A stretch of 64,000 nucleotides of DNA, taken from NCBI GenBank assembly GCA_003216175.1, contig QCJG01000003.1, forward strand, positions 62,001 to 126,000. The letters run 5' to 3'. Made by a program: the position numbers and the translations under genes. This document shows, piece after piece, positions 25,261 through 33,941 of the stretch. This DNA comes from Prochlorococcus sp. AG-409-A10. GTDB taxonomy: Bacteria; Cyanobacteriota; Cyanobacteriia; PCC-6307; Cyanobiaceae. The notes under the pieces are model-generated. The model saw only the letters and a list, made by a program, of their open reading frames with translations. It was not told where the DNA came from and did not search any database. Numbering within the stretch: the stretch's first letter is position 1; each line of letters opens with the position of its first letter.

Positions 25261-26307
25261 ATGCGTCGTTTGGTTTCAGGAATAGTTGGTCTGACAATGC
25301 TATTAACTGGGTGTGCAACAACAAGCCAAGAAGATAGTTCTCGACTTGATCTCATAAAAAAGCGTCAGGAATTGATATGCGGAGTAAGTGGGAAAATACC
25401 TGGATTTAGTTTCCTTGAGACTGATGGTAGTTATCAGGGATTGGATGTAGATATATGCAAAGCATTTGCCGCTGCGATAGTAGGGGATTCAAAAAAGATC
25501 CGATATAGGCCTCTAACTGCAGCAGAAAGATTTACAGCTATAAAAACCGGTGAGATTGACCTCCTATCTAGAAATACTACTTTTACTCTCAGTAGAGACT
25601 CCGCAGGAGGCAACGGCCTAACTTTTGCACCAGTTGTTTTTTACGATGGTCAGGGATTAATGGTGAAGAAAAATAGTAAGATAAATAGTCTTAAAGGTCT
25701 TTCCAATAAATCTATATGCGTAGGTTCAGGTACAACTACTGAGCAAAATATCAATGACGCGTTTGAGAGTGCTTCACTTCCTTATACACCGATCAAATAC
25801 CAAGATCTTAATCAAGTAGTCGCAGGATATTTACAGGGGCGCTGTTCAGCTATGACTTCTGACCGTTCACAGCTAGCAGCGGCAAGATCAGGCTTTAAGA
25901 ACCCAAAAGAGCATATTATTCTCGATAATGTATTAAGCAAAGAGCCACTTGCTCCAGCATCTGATGGTCAAGACCAGCAACTTGCTGATGCAATGAGATG
26001 GATAGTTTTTGCGCTCATCTCAGCAGAAGAGCAAGGTATAACAAAATCAAATATTTATGAGAAAGTACAACTCGCAAAAAACAATCCTCAATTAAAACCA
26101 TTAAGAAGATTTCTTGGTATTGATGGAGGCCTAGGAGAGAAGATTGGTCTAAGTAATGACTTTGTTGTTAAGGTAGTTAGTACAACTGGCAATTACGGAG
26201 AAATTTATGAAAGACATTTGGGAAAAAATAGCCAAGTGCCTATTCCAAGAGGATTAAATGAATTGTATACAAAAGGTGGTATACATTTTTCCCCGCCATT
26301 CAACTAA
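25261..26307 (+). CDS. Amino-acid ABC transporter, substrate-binding lipoprotein (AapJ/NatF type)
   Basis: 348 residues. Lipoprotein signal with lipobox LLTGC, lipidated Cys18. The periplasmic binding fold (family 3) begins at about 40 with ELICGVSGKIPGFSFLETDG, then YQGLDVDICKAFAAAIVG, and includes LLSRNTTFTLSRDSAGGNGL and YLQGRCSAMTSDRSQLAAAR, typical of general L-amino-acid binding proteins. Captures amino acids for the two permeases and the ATPase downstream. Substrate range is inferred from the family; cyanobacterial relatives (N-II system) take acidic and neutral polar amino acids. Confidence 0.88.
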   Translation: MRRLVSGIVGLTMLLTGCATTSQEDSSRLDLIKKRQELICGVSGKIPGFSFLETDGSYQGLDVDICKAFAAAIVGDSKKIRYRPLTAAERFTAIKTGEIDLLSRNTTFTLSRDSAGGNGLTFAPVVFYDGQGLMVKKNSKINSLKGLSNKSICVGSGTTTEQNINDAFESASLPYTPIKYQDLNQVVAGYLQGRCSAMTSDRSQLAAARSGFKNPKEHIILDNVLSKEPLAPASDGQDQQLADAMRWIVFALISAEEQGITKSNIYEKVQLAKNNPQLKPLRRFLGIDGGLGEKIGLSNDFVVKVVSTTGNYGEIYERHLGKNSQVPIPRGLNELYTKGGIHFSPPFN

Positions 26308-26326
26308 TAAAATAAATTATTTATAA

Positions 26327-27226
26327 ATGAAGAGGAATAGAAAAATATTGATTCAATTTGGTATCTGTATAGTATTTGTTATTGTTGTTGGAATATTAAT
26401 TAATAATCTAGCGATAAATCTAATAAGAACTGGTCTTGGTTTTAATTTTAGTTGGCTCTCAAAACCAGCAAGTTTTGCTTTAGCAGAACATGCTTTACCT
26501 TATTCCTCCTCTGATAGCTATGCCTGGGCATTATTTATAGGATGGCTAAATAGCCTGAAAATAATTTTCTCATCATTAATATTAGCGACCTTCCTTGGAA
26601 CAATAGTAGGTTTTGCAAGAACAAGTACAAACTCATTATTAAGCCTAATTTCAGCTAGTTATATAACAATTATTCGTCAGACTCCTCTTTTACTTCAACT
26701 AATGTTTTGGTATTTTGTTGGATTCTTAGGTTTAAAAGATAATATGTTTATCCAATATAAAAATATATTTAACATTTCAAATCAAGGAATAGAATTATTA
26801 GGATTAAATTTATCCTCGGAATTTTTAGCATTATTACTTGGTCTCAGTATATTTACAAGTGCATATATAGCAGAAGTGATTCGTGGAGGTGTCCTTTCTG
26901 TATCTAGAGGACAATGGGAATCTTTCAGGAGCCTAGGGCTTTCTGAAAGACAAGGACTTGTACGCATAGTAATTCCACAGGCATTGCCAGCGATTATCCC
27001 AGGATTAACAAGTCAATATCTTAATCTTGCTAAAAATAGTACCCTAGCGATAGCAGTCGGGTATTCAGATATTTATGCAATAAATGATACTATTATCAAT
27101 CAGACAGGAAGAGCCATAGAGTGTTTTATTATATTACTTATTAGTTTCTTATTATTAAATATCTTGATCACTAATAGTATGGAAATACTAAATAGAATAA
27201 TTTTAAATTCACGAAATCCTACTTAA
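26327..27226 (+). CDS. Amino-acid ABC transporter permease (AapQ/NatG type)
   Basis: 299 residues, inner membrane. The HisMQ-type permease core contains GWLNSLKIIFSSLILATFLG, IIRQTPLLLQLMFWYFVGFL, and the EAA loop SRGQWESFRSLGLSERQGLV followed by RIVIPQALPAIIPGL. It is shorter than rhizobial AapQ. It starts 19 bases after the binding-protein stop and ends 3 bases before the next permease. Confidence 0.87.
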   Translation: MKRNRKILIQFGICIVFVIVVGILINNLAINLIRTGLGFNFSWLSKPASFALAEHALPYSSSDSYAWALFIGWLNSLKIIFSSLILATFLGTIVGFARTSTNSLLSLISASYITIIRQTPLLLQLMFWYFVGFLGLKDNMFIQYKNIFNISNQGIELLGLNLSSEFLALLLGLSIFTSAYIAEVIRGGVLSVSRGQWESFRSLGLSERQGLVRIVIPQALPAIIPGLTSQYLNLAKNSTLAIAVGYSDIYAINDTIINQTGRAIECFIILLISFLLLNILITNSMEILNRIILNSRNPT

Positions 27227-27229
27227 TTT

Positions 27230-28264
27230 ATGTTAAATATTAATTTAAATTCAAAAACAATTTTTATTAAGATAAGGAAAACTTTATTTTCGAATTTCTT
27301 CAATACTATTATTAGTTTGATAATTATATTGATTATTAGTTTCATATGTCTAAAGTCCTTTGGATGGCTTATCTTTAGCGCTAATTGGAAAGTTGTAACG
27401 TCAAATCTTCCTCTATACGCATTTGGTAGTTTTCCACCTAACGAACAATGGAGACCTACTACTTGGATTATTAGTCTCCTATCACTAAGTGTTATCACCC
27501 TTTATGGCCCTGATTGGACACGTCTGCGTAAAAGACTACTTTTAGGTTGGGTAAGTACTGTACCCTTAGGTCTTTATTTACTTTATGGTGGTTTTGGCCT
27601 ATCGCCTATAATGAGTAGACATTGGGGTGGCTTAACTCTAACTATATTATTAACTACTTGTAGCTCAATATTGTCATTGCCAATTGGAATAATTTTAGCA
27701 CTCTGTCGTCAGAGTTCATTACCGCTGCTTCAGAAGCTAAGTTCAATCTATATAGATACAATGAGAGCAATTCCTCTTATTGCAGTACTTTTTTTTGGTC
27801 AACTACTAATACCTTTATTTCTTCCAGTTGGGATAGAGATTGAGCGTGTTTGGAGAGCTATCTTTGCTTTTACTCTTTTTGTCTCTGCCTACATTGCCGA
27901 AGATATTCGTGGTGGGCTTCAAGCAATCCCCAACACTCAAATAGAATCTGCAAATAGTCTCGGCCTTAATCAATACCAAATCATTCAATTTATATTAATT
28001 CCTCAAGCTTTACGTATCGCACTGCCTGCTCTCACCAATCAATGTATCGGACTTTTTCAAAATACGTCTTTAATGGCCATTTTAGGATTAGTGGAATTAC
28101 TTGGTGTAGGAAGGAGTATCCTGGCTAATCCTGAATTTATTGGTCAATATATAGAAGTTTATGTTTGGCTAGCATGTGTCTATTGGTTGGTTTGTACAAT
28201 CATGGCGGTTCTAGCAAGACATCTTGAACAAAGAATGAAAATTAATCCGATCAATCCCAGATAA
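27230..28264 (+). CDS. Amino-acid ABC transporter permease (AapM/NatH type)
   Basis: 344 residues. An N-terminal extension with additional hydrophobic segments, as in AapM, precedes the HisMQ core (WGGLTLTILLTTCSSILSLP, MRAIPLIAVLFFGQLL). The EAA loop is PNTQIESANSLGLNQYQIIQ followed by FILIPQALRIALPALTNQ. It pairs with the upstream permease to form the translocation path. It is 3 bases from both neighbours, so the four genes are one operon. Confidence 0.87.
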   Translation: MLNINLNSKTIFIKIRKTLFSNFFNTIISLIIILIISFICLKSFGWLIFSANWKVVTSNLPLYAFGSFPPNEQWRPTTWIISLLSLSVITLYGPDWTRLRKRLLLGWVSTVPLGLYLLYGGFGLSPIMSRHWGGLTLTILLTTCSSILSLPIGIILALCRQSSLPLLQKLSSIYIDTMRAIPLIAVLFFGQLLIPLFLPVGIEIERVWRAIFAFTLFVSAYIAEDIRGGLQAIPNTQIESANSLGLNQYQIIQFILIPQALRIALPALTNQCIGLFQNTSLMAILGLVELLGVGRSILANPEFIGQYIEVYVWLACVYWLVCTIMAVLARHLEQRMKINPINPR

Positions 28265-28267
28265 TTC

Positions 28268-29014
28268 ATGGAACCTATTGTTATTGCGAAGAATCTCACT
28301 AAGTCTTACACAAAAGGATTAAAAGCTCTTGATAACGTTTCTCTTACAGTTAATCAAGGAAAAGTTCTAGTAGTCATGGGTCCCTCAGGCTCAGGGAAAA
28401 GCACTCTAATTCGGACTTTTAATGGTCTTGAAACTTTTGATACAGGTGAACTAAATATTTTAGGAATAAAAATTGATTCCACTCATGATGAAAGGAAAAT
28501 CCAAAAAGTCAGACGAAGAGTGGGGATGGTATTTCAACAATTTAATTTATTTCCTCATCTATCAATTCTTGAAAATATAACTCTCGCTCCAATAAATGTA
28601 CAAAAGCGTCGTCAAACAGAAGCACAAGAATATGGCATGTATCTCTTGAGTCAAATGGGAATAGATTCACATGCCAAAAAATACCCAAGTCAACTTAGCG
28701 GAGGAGAACAGCAACGAGTAGCCATAGCTAGGGCTTTAGCCTTAAAACCTGAATTACTTTTATTCGACGAGCCCACTAGTGCTCTAGATCCAGAGCGAAT
28801 CAACGAAGTACTCGATGCGATGAGAAGACTTGCTGCGCAGGGGATGACAATGGTTGTAGTAACACATGAAATTGGCTTTGCTAAAGACGTAAGTGATCAA
28901 GTTTTATTTATGGATTCAGGTAAAGTCATAGAAACATCTCCTCCAAATATTTTCTTTTCAAATGCTAGGCATGAAAGAAGTAGAAAATTTCTAAATCAGC
29001 TTGATAAACATTAA
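28268..29014 (+). CDS. Amino-acid ABC transporter ATPase (AapP/BgtA type)
   Basis: 248 residues. Walker A GPSGSGKST, Q-loop VFQQFNLFPHLSILENI, signature LSGGEQQRVAIARAL, Walker B LLLFDEPTSALD and switch His in VTHEIGFA. This is the polar amino-acid importer ATPase class. Last gene of the four-gene operon 25261-29014. No clear terminator follows. Confidence 0.92.
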   Translation: MEPIVIAKNLTKSYTKGLKALDNVSLTVNQGKVLVVMGPSGSGKSTLIRTFNGLETFDTGELNILGIKIDSTHDERKIQKVRRRVGMVFQQFNLFPHLSILENITLAPINVQKRRQTEAQEYGMYLLSQMGIDSHAKKYPSQLSGGEQQRVAIARALALKPELLLFDEPTSALDPERINEVLDAMRRLAAQGMTMVVVTHEIGFAKDVSDQVLFMDSGKVIETSPPNIFFSNARHERSRKFLNQLDKH

Positions 29015-29339
29015 CAATGTCAAATTCATAACAAAATGAAACGGAAGTCCTAAATAAATGGGGAGAAAGCAAATGGCATGAGTTCAGCTAATGCAAATAT
29101 TTTTTAAAATACCTAAGTTGACTTAACGACACAGATGATACACATGCCTACTCCCTTATAGTCCTCCAAGAAGTAGTCATATTAAAACTATGAATATTAT
29201 ACACAGAAACATACATTACCTTTAAGTCACTCAATCACTGAGCGATGTGTGGAAAAGATTTGCACGTTGTGTAGATAAAAAAGACCAATAATACAAATCT
29301 ATTTGCGTCAACAGATCTGTGAATACAAAAATCTTAGTT
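29015..29339. other. 325-base spacer with one DnaA-box-like site
   Basis: No ORF of note. It contains TGTGGAAAA at 29248-29256, the reverse complement of the cyanobacterial DnaA box TTTTCCACA. No strong terminator was found after the ABC operon. Confidence 0.5.
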
Positions 29340-29528
29340 TTATGCTGCGATATCTTCTCTCAACCCTCTATCCCTACTGCCTTTAAACCATACAGGTCTT
29401 GGTAGAAGTTCAGTCACTGGATATAAGTGACCTGTCTCTGAATAGGGCTTCTCAAGGGTTGGAGCTTCTGCAAGAACTGCGTTGTAATCCTTAATTGAAA
29501 GAACACTTCGAGTGGATTTAGAAGTCAT
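29340..29528 (-). CDS. Small conserved-looking protein, 62 aa, unknown
   Basis: ATG at 29528. Soluble; begins MTSKSTRSVLSIKDYNAVLA, then EAPTLEKPYSETGHLYPVTE and a basic/acidic end (WFKGSRDRGLREDIAA). Pro-rich middle with little predicted helix after residue 25. Good protein-like composition and G+C above the flanks. No family recognised. Confidence 0.6.
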   Translation of the reverse strand: MTSKSTRSVLSIKDYNAVLAEAPTLEKPYSETGHLYPVTELLPRPVWFKGSRDRGLREDIAA

Positions 29529-29726
29529 AGTTCTTGGCTATTTTATAGATGATGAGCTAACAATCAGATAATGACGTTCAGAGCGAGCTTTTCCTAAAGA
29601 ATATGTGGAAGAGCAGTTTTTTATAATTCTGGACTTTTGAGATTTCCTATCACTTACGATCTGTTAGTTATTAGTAATAGAAACCTGATTGAAATAGAAT
29701 AAAGAAATAGGGGTGAGAATGTTAAG

Positions 29727-29748
29727 CCATCCACACACCATCCACACA
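29727..29748. repeat. Tandem 11-bp direct repeat upstream of the EVE gene
   Basis: CCATCCACACA at 29727-29737 is repeated exactly at 29738-29748, ending 21 bases before the EVE-protein ATG. Each copy contains ATCCACACA, close to a DnaA-box-like core. It may be an operator or a simple duplication. Confidence 0.8.
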
Positions 29749-29769
29749 TCGCAATATCGCTGAGATCAC

Positions 29770-30243
29770 ATGGCACCAAAGGAGATTAACTACTGGCTAA
29801 TGAAAAGTGAGCCAGATGCTTACAGCATTAAAGATTTACAAAAGGAAGAAGAAACGCTCTGGGATGGAATCCGAAATTATCAAGCTAGAAACTTTATGCG
29901 GTCAATGGAAATTGGTGATCAAGCTTTTTTTTATCATTCAAATACGAAGCCCCCTGGAATAGTTGGTCTGATGGAAATTATTGAGACAAATTTAATCGAC
30001 CCATTTCAGTTTGATGAAACTTCAAAGTACTTTGACAAAAAGTCAAAGAGAGATAGGCCTCGCTGGGATTGTGTGAAGACTAAATATATCTGTGAATTTA
30101 AAAATATGATTACTTTAAAGGAGCTATCTGAAACTTATACGTCTGAAGAACTAACTCTAGTTCGTAAAGGTAACAGACTATCAATCATGCCAATTAATAA
30201 AAGTATCGCTTTAGAGCTTCTAAAAAAACTCAAGAAAAATTAA
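29770..30243 (+). CDS. EVE-domain protein
   Basis: 157 residues, a complete EVE (PUA-like) domain related to thymocyte nuclear protein 1. Marks are YWLMKSEPDAYSIKDL, LWDGIRNYQARNFMRSMEIG, DQAFFYHSNTKPPGIVGLME and the C-terminal LTLVRKGNRLSIMPINKS. EVE domains recognise modified bases in DNA or RNA; the bacterial target is not known. Convergent with the DUF2811 gene, with a single base between the stops. Confidence 0.9.
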   Translation: MAPKEINYWLMKSEPDAYSIKDLQKEEETLWDGIRNYQARNFMRSMEIGDQAFFYHSNTKPPGIVGLMEIIETNLIDPFQFDETSKYFDKKSKRDRPRWDCVKTKYICEFKNMITLKELSETYTSEELTLVRKGNRLSIMPINKSIALELLKKLKKN

Positions 30244-30244
30244 T

Positions 30245-30508
30245 TTAAAAAGTATGAGATCCAAACATATTCCCAATATAAAGACGTGTTATCAATCTGG
30301 AACTGATACCGTTTTGGATCAAAAACCCTGCAAGAGCAGCTTGTAAAAGCCTGTATTGATCCCAATTGGGATGTTTCTCAATATAAACTTTCATCGCTTG
30401 TTGAATTTGCTTGGGTATTTCTATTTGAAAACTAATTGTATCCTCAGACTCCAAAACATCCGAACTTTGGATCGAGCTTTTTTCTTTCGTAAAATCAATA
30501 TTTTTCAT
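30245..30508 (-). CDS. DUF2811 family protein
   Basis: 87 residues. The DUF2811 core is ISFQIEIPKQIQQAMKVYIE followed by KHPNWDQYRLLQAALAGFLI and QNG. It resembles a small ribbon-helix-helix-like fold and occurs widely in cyanobacteria without assigned function. The N-terminal 25 residues are variable and Ser-rich. Confidence 0.82.
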   Translation of the reverse strand: MKNIDFTKEKSSIQSSDVLESEDTISFQIEIPKQIQQAMKVYIEKHPNWDQYRLLQAALAGFLIQNGISSRLITRLYIGNMFGSHTF

Positions 30509-30698
30509 TTAATAGTCTTTTAGAAAATTTAATCTGTTCGCAAACTACTATCAAAATCAAATCCATAAAAAACACTTTCTCGAGCCGTCTCAAACTCAGA
30601 TCAAGCACACAGCTGCATTGAGCAAGGAACTATAAGCCTAACTTATCCTTAGCACTGTTTTTATTTGAGAAACAAATCTACTTTATCAGTCTCTTTTT

Positions 30699-30751
30699 TT
30701 TTCCACAGCAAGTAGTAAATACCTAAATATTTCGATCAATCCTGTGGAAAA
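30699..30751. promoter_or_regulatory. Inverted pair of DnaA-box-like sites in a 304-base spacer
   Basis: TTTTCCACA at 30699-30707 and its reverse complement TGTGGAAAA at 30743-30751 match the cyanobacterial DnaA box exactly. A third perfect copy is at 29248-29256. The remainder of 30509-30812 has no gene. The sites may bind DnaA outside the origin (titration or transcription control of DUF1818/rpoZ). Confidence 0.4.
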
Positions 30752-30812
30752 AATGTGGGTTGATTCCACTTAAGTTTGGGGAAAAATTTGAAAAACTTTT
30801 AGTTAAGTTCTC

Positions 30813-31193
30813 TCACAAATAGCCTGAATCCCACATTGTTCTCATTTCATTAGCAACATAGTTAGTTACATTTCTAGGCCAATAGACCTCTGCTCCTCGA
30901 TTTAATAGACCACTAGCACTCAAAACCAATCGAAGACTCCATCCATATTGATCACCTTTCAAAATTGCCAACCAAGGTCTGCGTTCTAATTCCAAAGTGA
31001 TATTCTCGTCGCCCATTAATTGTTCTTTCACTGAATTGTATTGATCAGACAAATCTATTACTAACTTCACTAGTTTTTCCCACTCAGATTTGTTTAACTC
31101 TATTGCCCAGTTCTCTCCTCCTATAAGCGTAGAAAAGTTATCTCTCGATGAATCTTTAATTATTCTCCAACCAGGCCCTTCTTTTTTGATCAC
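30813..31193 (-). CDS. DUF1818 family protein
   Basis: 126 residues, GTG start. DUF1818 marks are KEGPGWRIIKDSSRDNFSTL, IGGENWAIELNKSEWEKLVK, LELERRPWLAILKGDQYGWS and GAEVYWPRNVTNYVANEMRT. Found across cyanobacteria and plastid-bearing lineages, function unknown. The start codon directly follows the rpoZ stop (TAGGTG), implying translational coupling with the omega subunit. Confidence 0.87.
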   Translation of the reverse strand: MIKKEGPGWRIIKDSSRDNFSTLIGGENWAIELNKSEWEKLVKLVIDLSDQYNSVKEQLMGDENITLELERRPWLAILKGDQYGWSLRLVLSASGLLNRGAEVYWPRNVTNYVANEMRTMWDSGYL

Positions 31194-31427
31194 CTAACCA
31201 GGCAATAGATCAGGCTGATCTTGTTCATCACTTAGTTCAATTATGGCTCTTTGAACTGGCTTAACTGTTGATTCTTCTAAAAGCCCATCAAAATCATCAA
31301 ATCTTCTTTGTTTTGCTCTAAAAGCAATCCGCACAGTAGTAAGGTAGCGATTAGTGGAATGTCTGATGAGACTCTCACCTCTTTTTGCTAAATCCTTGGA
31401 ATTAACTCCTGAACCTGACTTAATCAC
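31194..31427 (-). CDS. rpoZ: RNA polymerase omega subunit
   Basis: 77 residues, GTG start. It matches cyanobacterial omega: [36 protein letters not shown] and [20 protein letters not shown]. In cyanobacteria omega promotes assembly of the polymerase with the primary sigma factor. First gene of an rpoZ-DUF1818 unit. Confidence 0.9.
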   Translation of the reverse strand: MIKSGSGVNSKDLAKRGESLIRHSTNRYLTTVRIAFRAKQRRFDDFDGLLEESTVKPVQRAIIELSDEQDQPDLLPG

Positions 31428-31571
31428 ACGTAAAACTTAATTATTGATTTATTCTAAGAGAGAATCGCTCATTTATAAATTGTTCGCAAAATAATGACAG
31501 TTGTTTTATTTGTCTAGACTCACTTCGTATTGATTGATTCTTACTGCAAGTATTGGAATTCACTAAGAAAG

Positions 31572-33200
31572 ATGGAAAAAAATAAAATCGAAGACTGCGA
31601 AAACACCCAACAACCTGAAATCAACACAAATGATTTTGGAACATTAGCCATCGATTTAGGAAGTTCAACAACTGTAGTCGTTTTTCAAAAAGAAAATGGT
31701 GAACCTCCTGAACTTTTAGATTTACCTCCACTTAGTCGATCTCCCGGTGAGATACCAAGCTTAATTTGGAAATCAGAAGAAAAAGAAGAAGAATGCTATT
31801 TAATAGGGCAGGAAGTTATAGATTTAAATCTCATTAATGAAAAAGGCAATAACTTAAGTCAAGATTTTAAAAGATGGATAGGATCTAGCGAAATAGAACC
31901 TATTTATCATTCAAAAATCTCCCCAGAAAAAGCAGGAGAGATTTTAATTCACAATATTTGGGAAAAAGTCTCGGAGAAGGTAAACATCAAAAGACTAGTA
32001 TTAACTGCTCCAGTAGATACATATCGAGAATATAGAACTTGGTTAGTGAATGTATGTAATTCCTTAGAAGTAAAAGAAATTGCATTAGTTGATGAACCTA
32101 CCGCTGCTGCAATGGGTGCTGGACTAGAACCTGGGTCTACATTACTTGTTCTAGATTTTGGAGGGAGCACAATTGATATGTCAATTGTCACTTTAGAGGG
32201 AGGAGAAGGACAAGCTTCACCAATTGCTCAACTTGTCAGATTTGATGGAAATAATTTAGAGGGAAAAAGTACACAAGTTCTACGCACTGCAAAAGTTCTA
32301 GGGAAATCAGGGCTTCGAATAGGAGGGAAAGATATAGACAGATGGATATCTCATCATTTATTACCAGAAGAAAATCCAACGAATTCAATATTGAGAAAGG
32401 CCGAGGAACTTAAATGTGACTTAAGCAATATAAATTTAAAAGAAACATTAGTTCTCACTAAACAAGTACAAAACAAAAATAATGAAGAAAAGTTTTTAAA
32501 ACTATCTAAAAAGGGACTTGAAGAATTACTCATAGAGAAAGGACTACTAAAAAGTATTGAAAATCTTTTCATCCAGACAATTAATGTTGCAAAACGAAAT
32601 TCATTTGAATTAAAAGATCTTGATAGTGTTGTATTAGTAGGAGGGGGCTCTCGAATACCTTTAATTAAAAATTATTTAAGTAAAATCTGTGATTCCGTTC
32701 CTTTTTTGACTCCTCCCCCTATTGAAGCGATTGCATTGGGAGCATTAAATCTTACGCCAGGTGTTCAAGTTAAAGATGTTCTTAATAAAGGGGTAAGTTT
32801 GAGATGCTGGAATAAAAAAAATGAAAAGTATATATGGCATCCTCTGTTTCTAGCAGGTCAAACATGGCCAACAAATAAACCTTTAGAAATAATTTTAGCT
32901 GCAAGTATAAATAATCAATTAAGTATAGATTTAATTATTGGAGAACCTCAGGGAGAAGGATCAAATGAGATTATTTATATTAACGGATTACCCACTTTAA
33001 AAACAATAGAATCTAAGGATAAAATCAAGAAGATAAATAATACTGCTATTTCTATTCCCCTGGATCCTCCCGGTGAAATTGGTCAAGATTGTGTTAAATT
33101 ATTTTTTAATATTAATAAAAATTCTCAACTTGAAGTTGAAGGTCTCGATTTAAGGAATCAAAATACAATAGAAATTCAAAATCTTGGGGGCATCAGATAG
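31572..33200 (+). CDS. Orphan Hsp70-like ATPase
   Basis: 542 residues from the ATG at 31572 (MEKNKIEDCENTQQPE); a TTG at 31530 would add 14. The Hsp70 nucleotide-binding domain is complete: phosphate 1 LAIDLGSSTTVVVF, connect segment PTAAAMGAGLEP, phosphate 2 LVLDFGGSTIDMSIV and adenosine motif VVLVGGGSRIP. The region after about residue 390 is shorter than in DnaK and lacks the helical lid and the EEVD-like end. It is not beside dnaJ or grpE, so it is a specialised family member rather than the main DnaK. Confidence 0.83.
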   Translation: MEKNKIEDCENTQQPEINTNDFGTLAIDLGSSTTVVVFQKENGEPPELLDLPPLSRSPGEIPSLIWKSEEKEEECYLIGQEVIDLNLINEKGNNLSQDFKRWIGSSEIEPIYHSKISPEKAGEILIHNIWEKVSEKVNIKRLVLTAPVDTYREYRTWLVNVCNSLEVKEIALVDEPTAAAMGAGLEPGSTLLVLDFGGSTIDMSIVTLEGGEGQASPIAQLVRFDGNNLEGKSTQVLRTAKVLGKSGLRIGGKDIDRWISHHLLPEENPTNSILRKAEELKCDLSNINLKETLVLTKQVQNKNNEEKFLKLSKKGLEELLIEKGLLKSIENLFIQTINVAKRNSFELKDLDSVVLVGGGSRIPLIKNYLSKICDSVPFLTPPPIEAIALGALNLTPGVQVKDVLNKGVSLRCWNKKNEKYIWHPLFLAGQTWPTNKPLEIILAASINNQLSIDLIIGEPQGEGSNEIIYINGLPTLKTIESKDKIKKINNTAISIPLDPPGEIGQDCVKLFFNINKNSQLEVEGLDLRNQNTIEIQNLGGIR

Positions 33201-33228
33201 CTATCTGAATACTTTTTAATCTTAATCA

Positions 33229-33780
33229 CTAATGATTTTTACATAAAAAGATGCCTTCTTCTCCATCAACTTCTTTCAATCTAAGGTCAATAGTTTCATC
33301 TTTACTTGTTGGGACTACACGCCCACAAAAGTCTGGTTGAATTGGAACTTCTCTGTTACCCCTATCCACCATCGCAAGAAGAGTAACTCTTTTTGCTCTG
33401 CCCCATGAATGCAGAGCTTCTAATGCTGCTTTAATTGTTCTTCCTGTATATATAACATCATCAATTAAAACAACCTCTCTATCGTCAACAGAAGAGGGCA
33501 AATCAGTTGCTTGAGATATTCGAGTACCAACTCTGGCAAGGTCATCTCTATGAAAAGTAGGGTCCAAACAACCATTCTCCACTGGCTGACCAGATAATTC
33601 CTCTAAATATTTTGCTAATAATTTAGATAAATAAACTCCCCTAGTTGGTATTCCAACAAGCAATAATGAACTATTATTTGGAATTTTTTCCAAAACTTGA
33701 GAAGCCAATCTTTTTATGGTTCTATCAAGTTCTTTTTTTGAGAGGATTTCTATCTCTTTTTTTACTGCTTCATCTGGCAT
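33229..33780 (-). CDS. pyrR: Pyrimidine regulator / uracil phosphoribosyltransferase
   Basis: 183 residues. The PRPP-binding loop is VVLIDDVIYTGRT (103-115), with LLLVGIPTRGVYLSKLLAKY upstream, LDPTFHRDDL and a C-terminal PIQPDFCGRVVPTSKDETID. In Bacillus PyrR attenuates pyr mRNAs. No pyr operon is beside it, so here it may act only as a phosphoribosyltransferase or in trans. Divergent from gpmI. Confidence 0.92.
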   Translation of the reverse strand: MPDEAVKKEIEILSKKELDRTIKRLASQVLEKIPNNSSLLLVGIPTRGVYLSKLLAKYLEELSGQPVENGCLDPTFHRDDLARVGTRISQATDLPSSVDDREVVLIDDVIYTGRTIKAALEALHSWGRAKRVTLLAMVDRGNREVPIQPDFCGRVVPTSKDETIDLRLKEVDGEEGIFLCKNH

Positions 33781-33941
33781 ATTTTAAAATCCTAAAAATT
33801 TTATTTTTTCTTAGGGATAGTTGAAATACTTTTTTAATCTAATAGGGAAAAGCTAACCAAACATCAAAGTATTAGCCTGTTTACCTATTAGGAAGTAATT
33901 TAATACTAAAGAGAAACATTATTAGTAACCAATTTCTTTGA

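Noticed and set aside
29015-30812. Chromosomal replication origin
   Set aside because: DnaA-like boxes occur but dnaA, dnaN and a dense box cluster are absent, so an origin is not supported.
33193-33208. TCAGATAGCTATCTGA palindrome as regulatory site
   Set aside because: It covers the stop codon of the Hsp70 gene and is short; at most a weak terminator stem.
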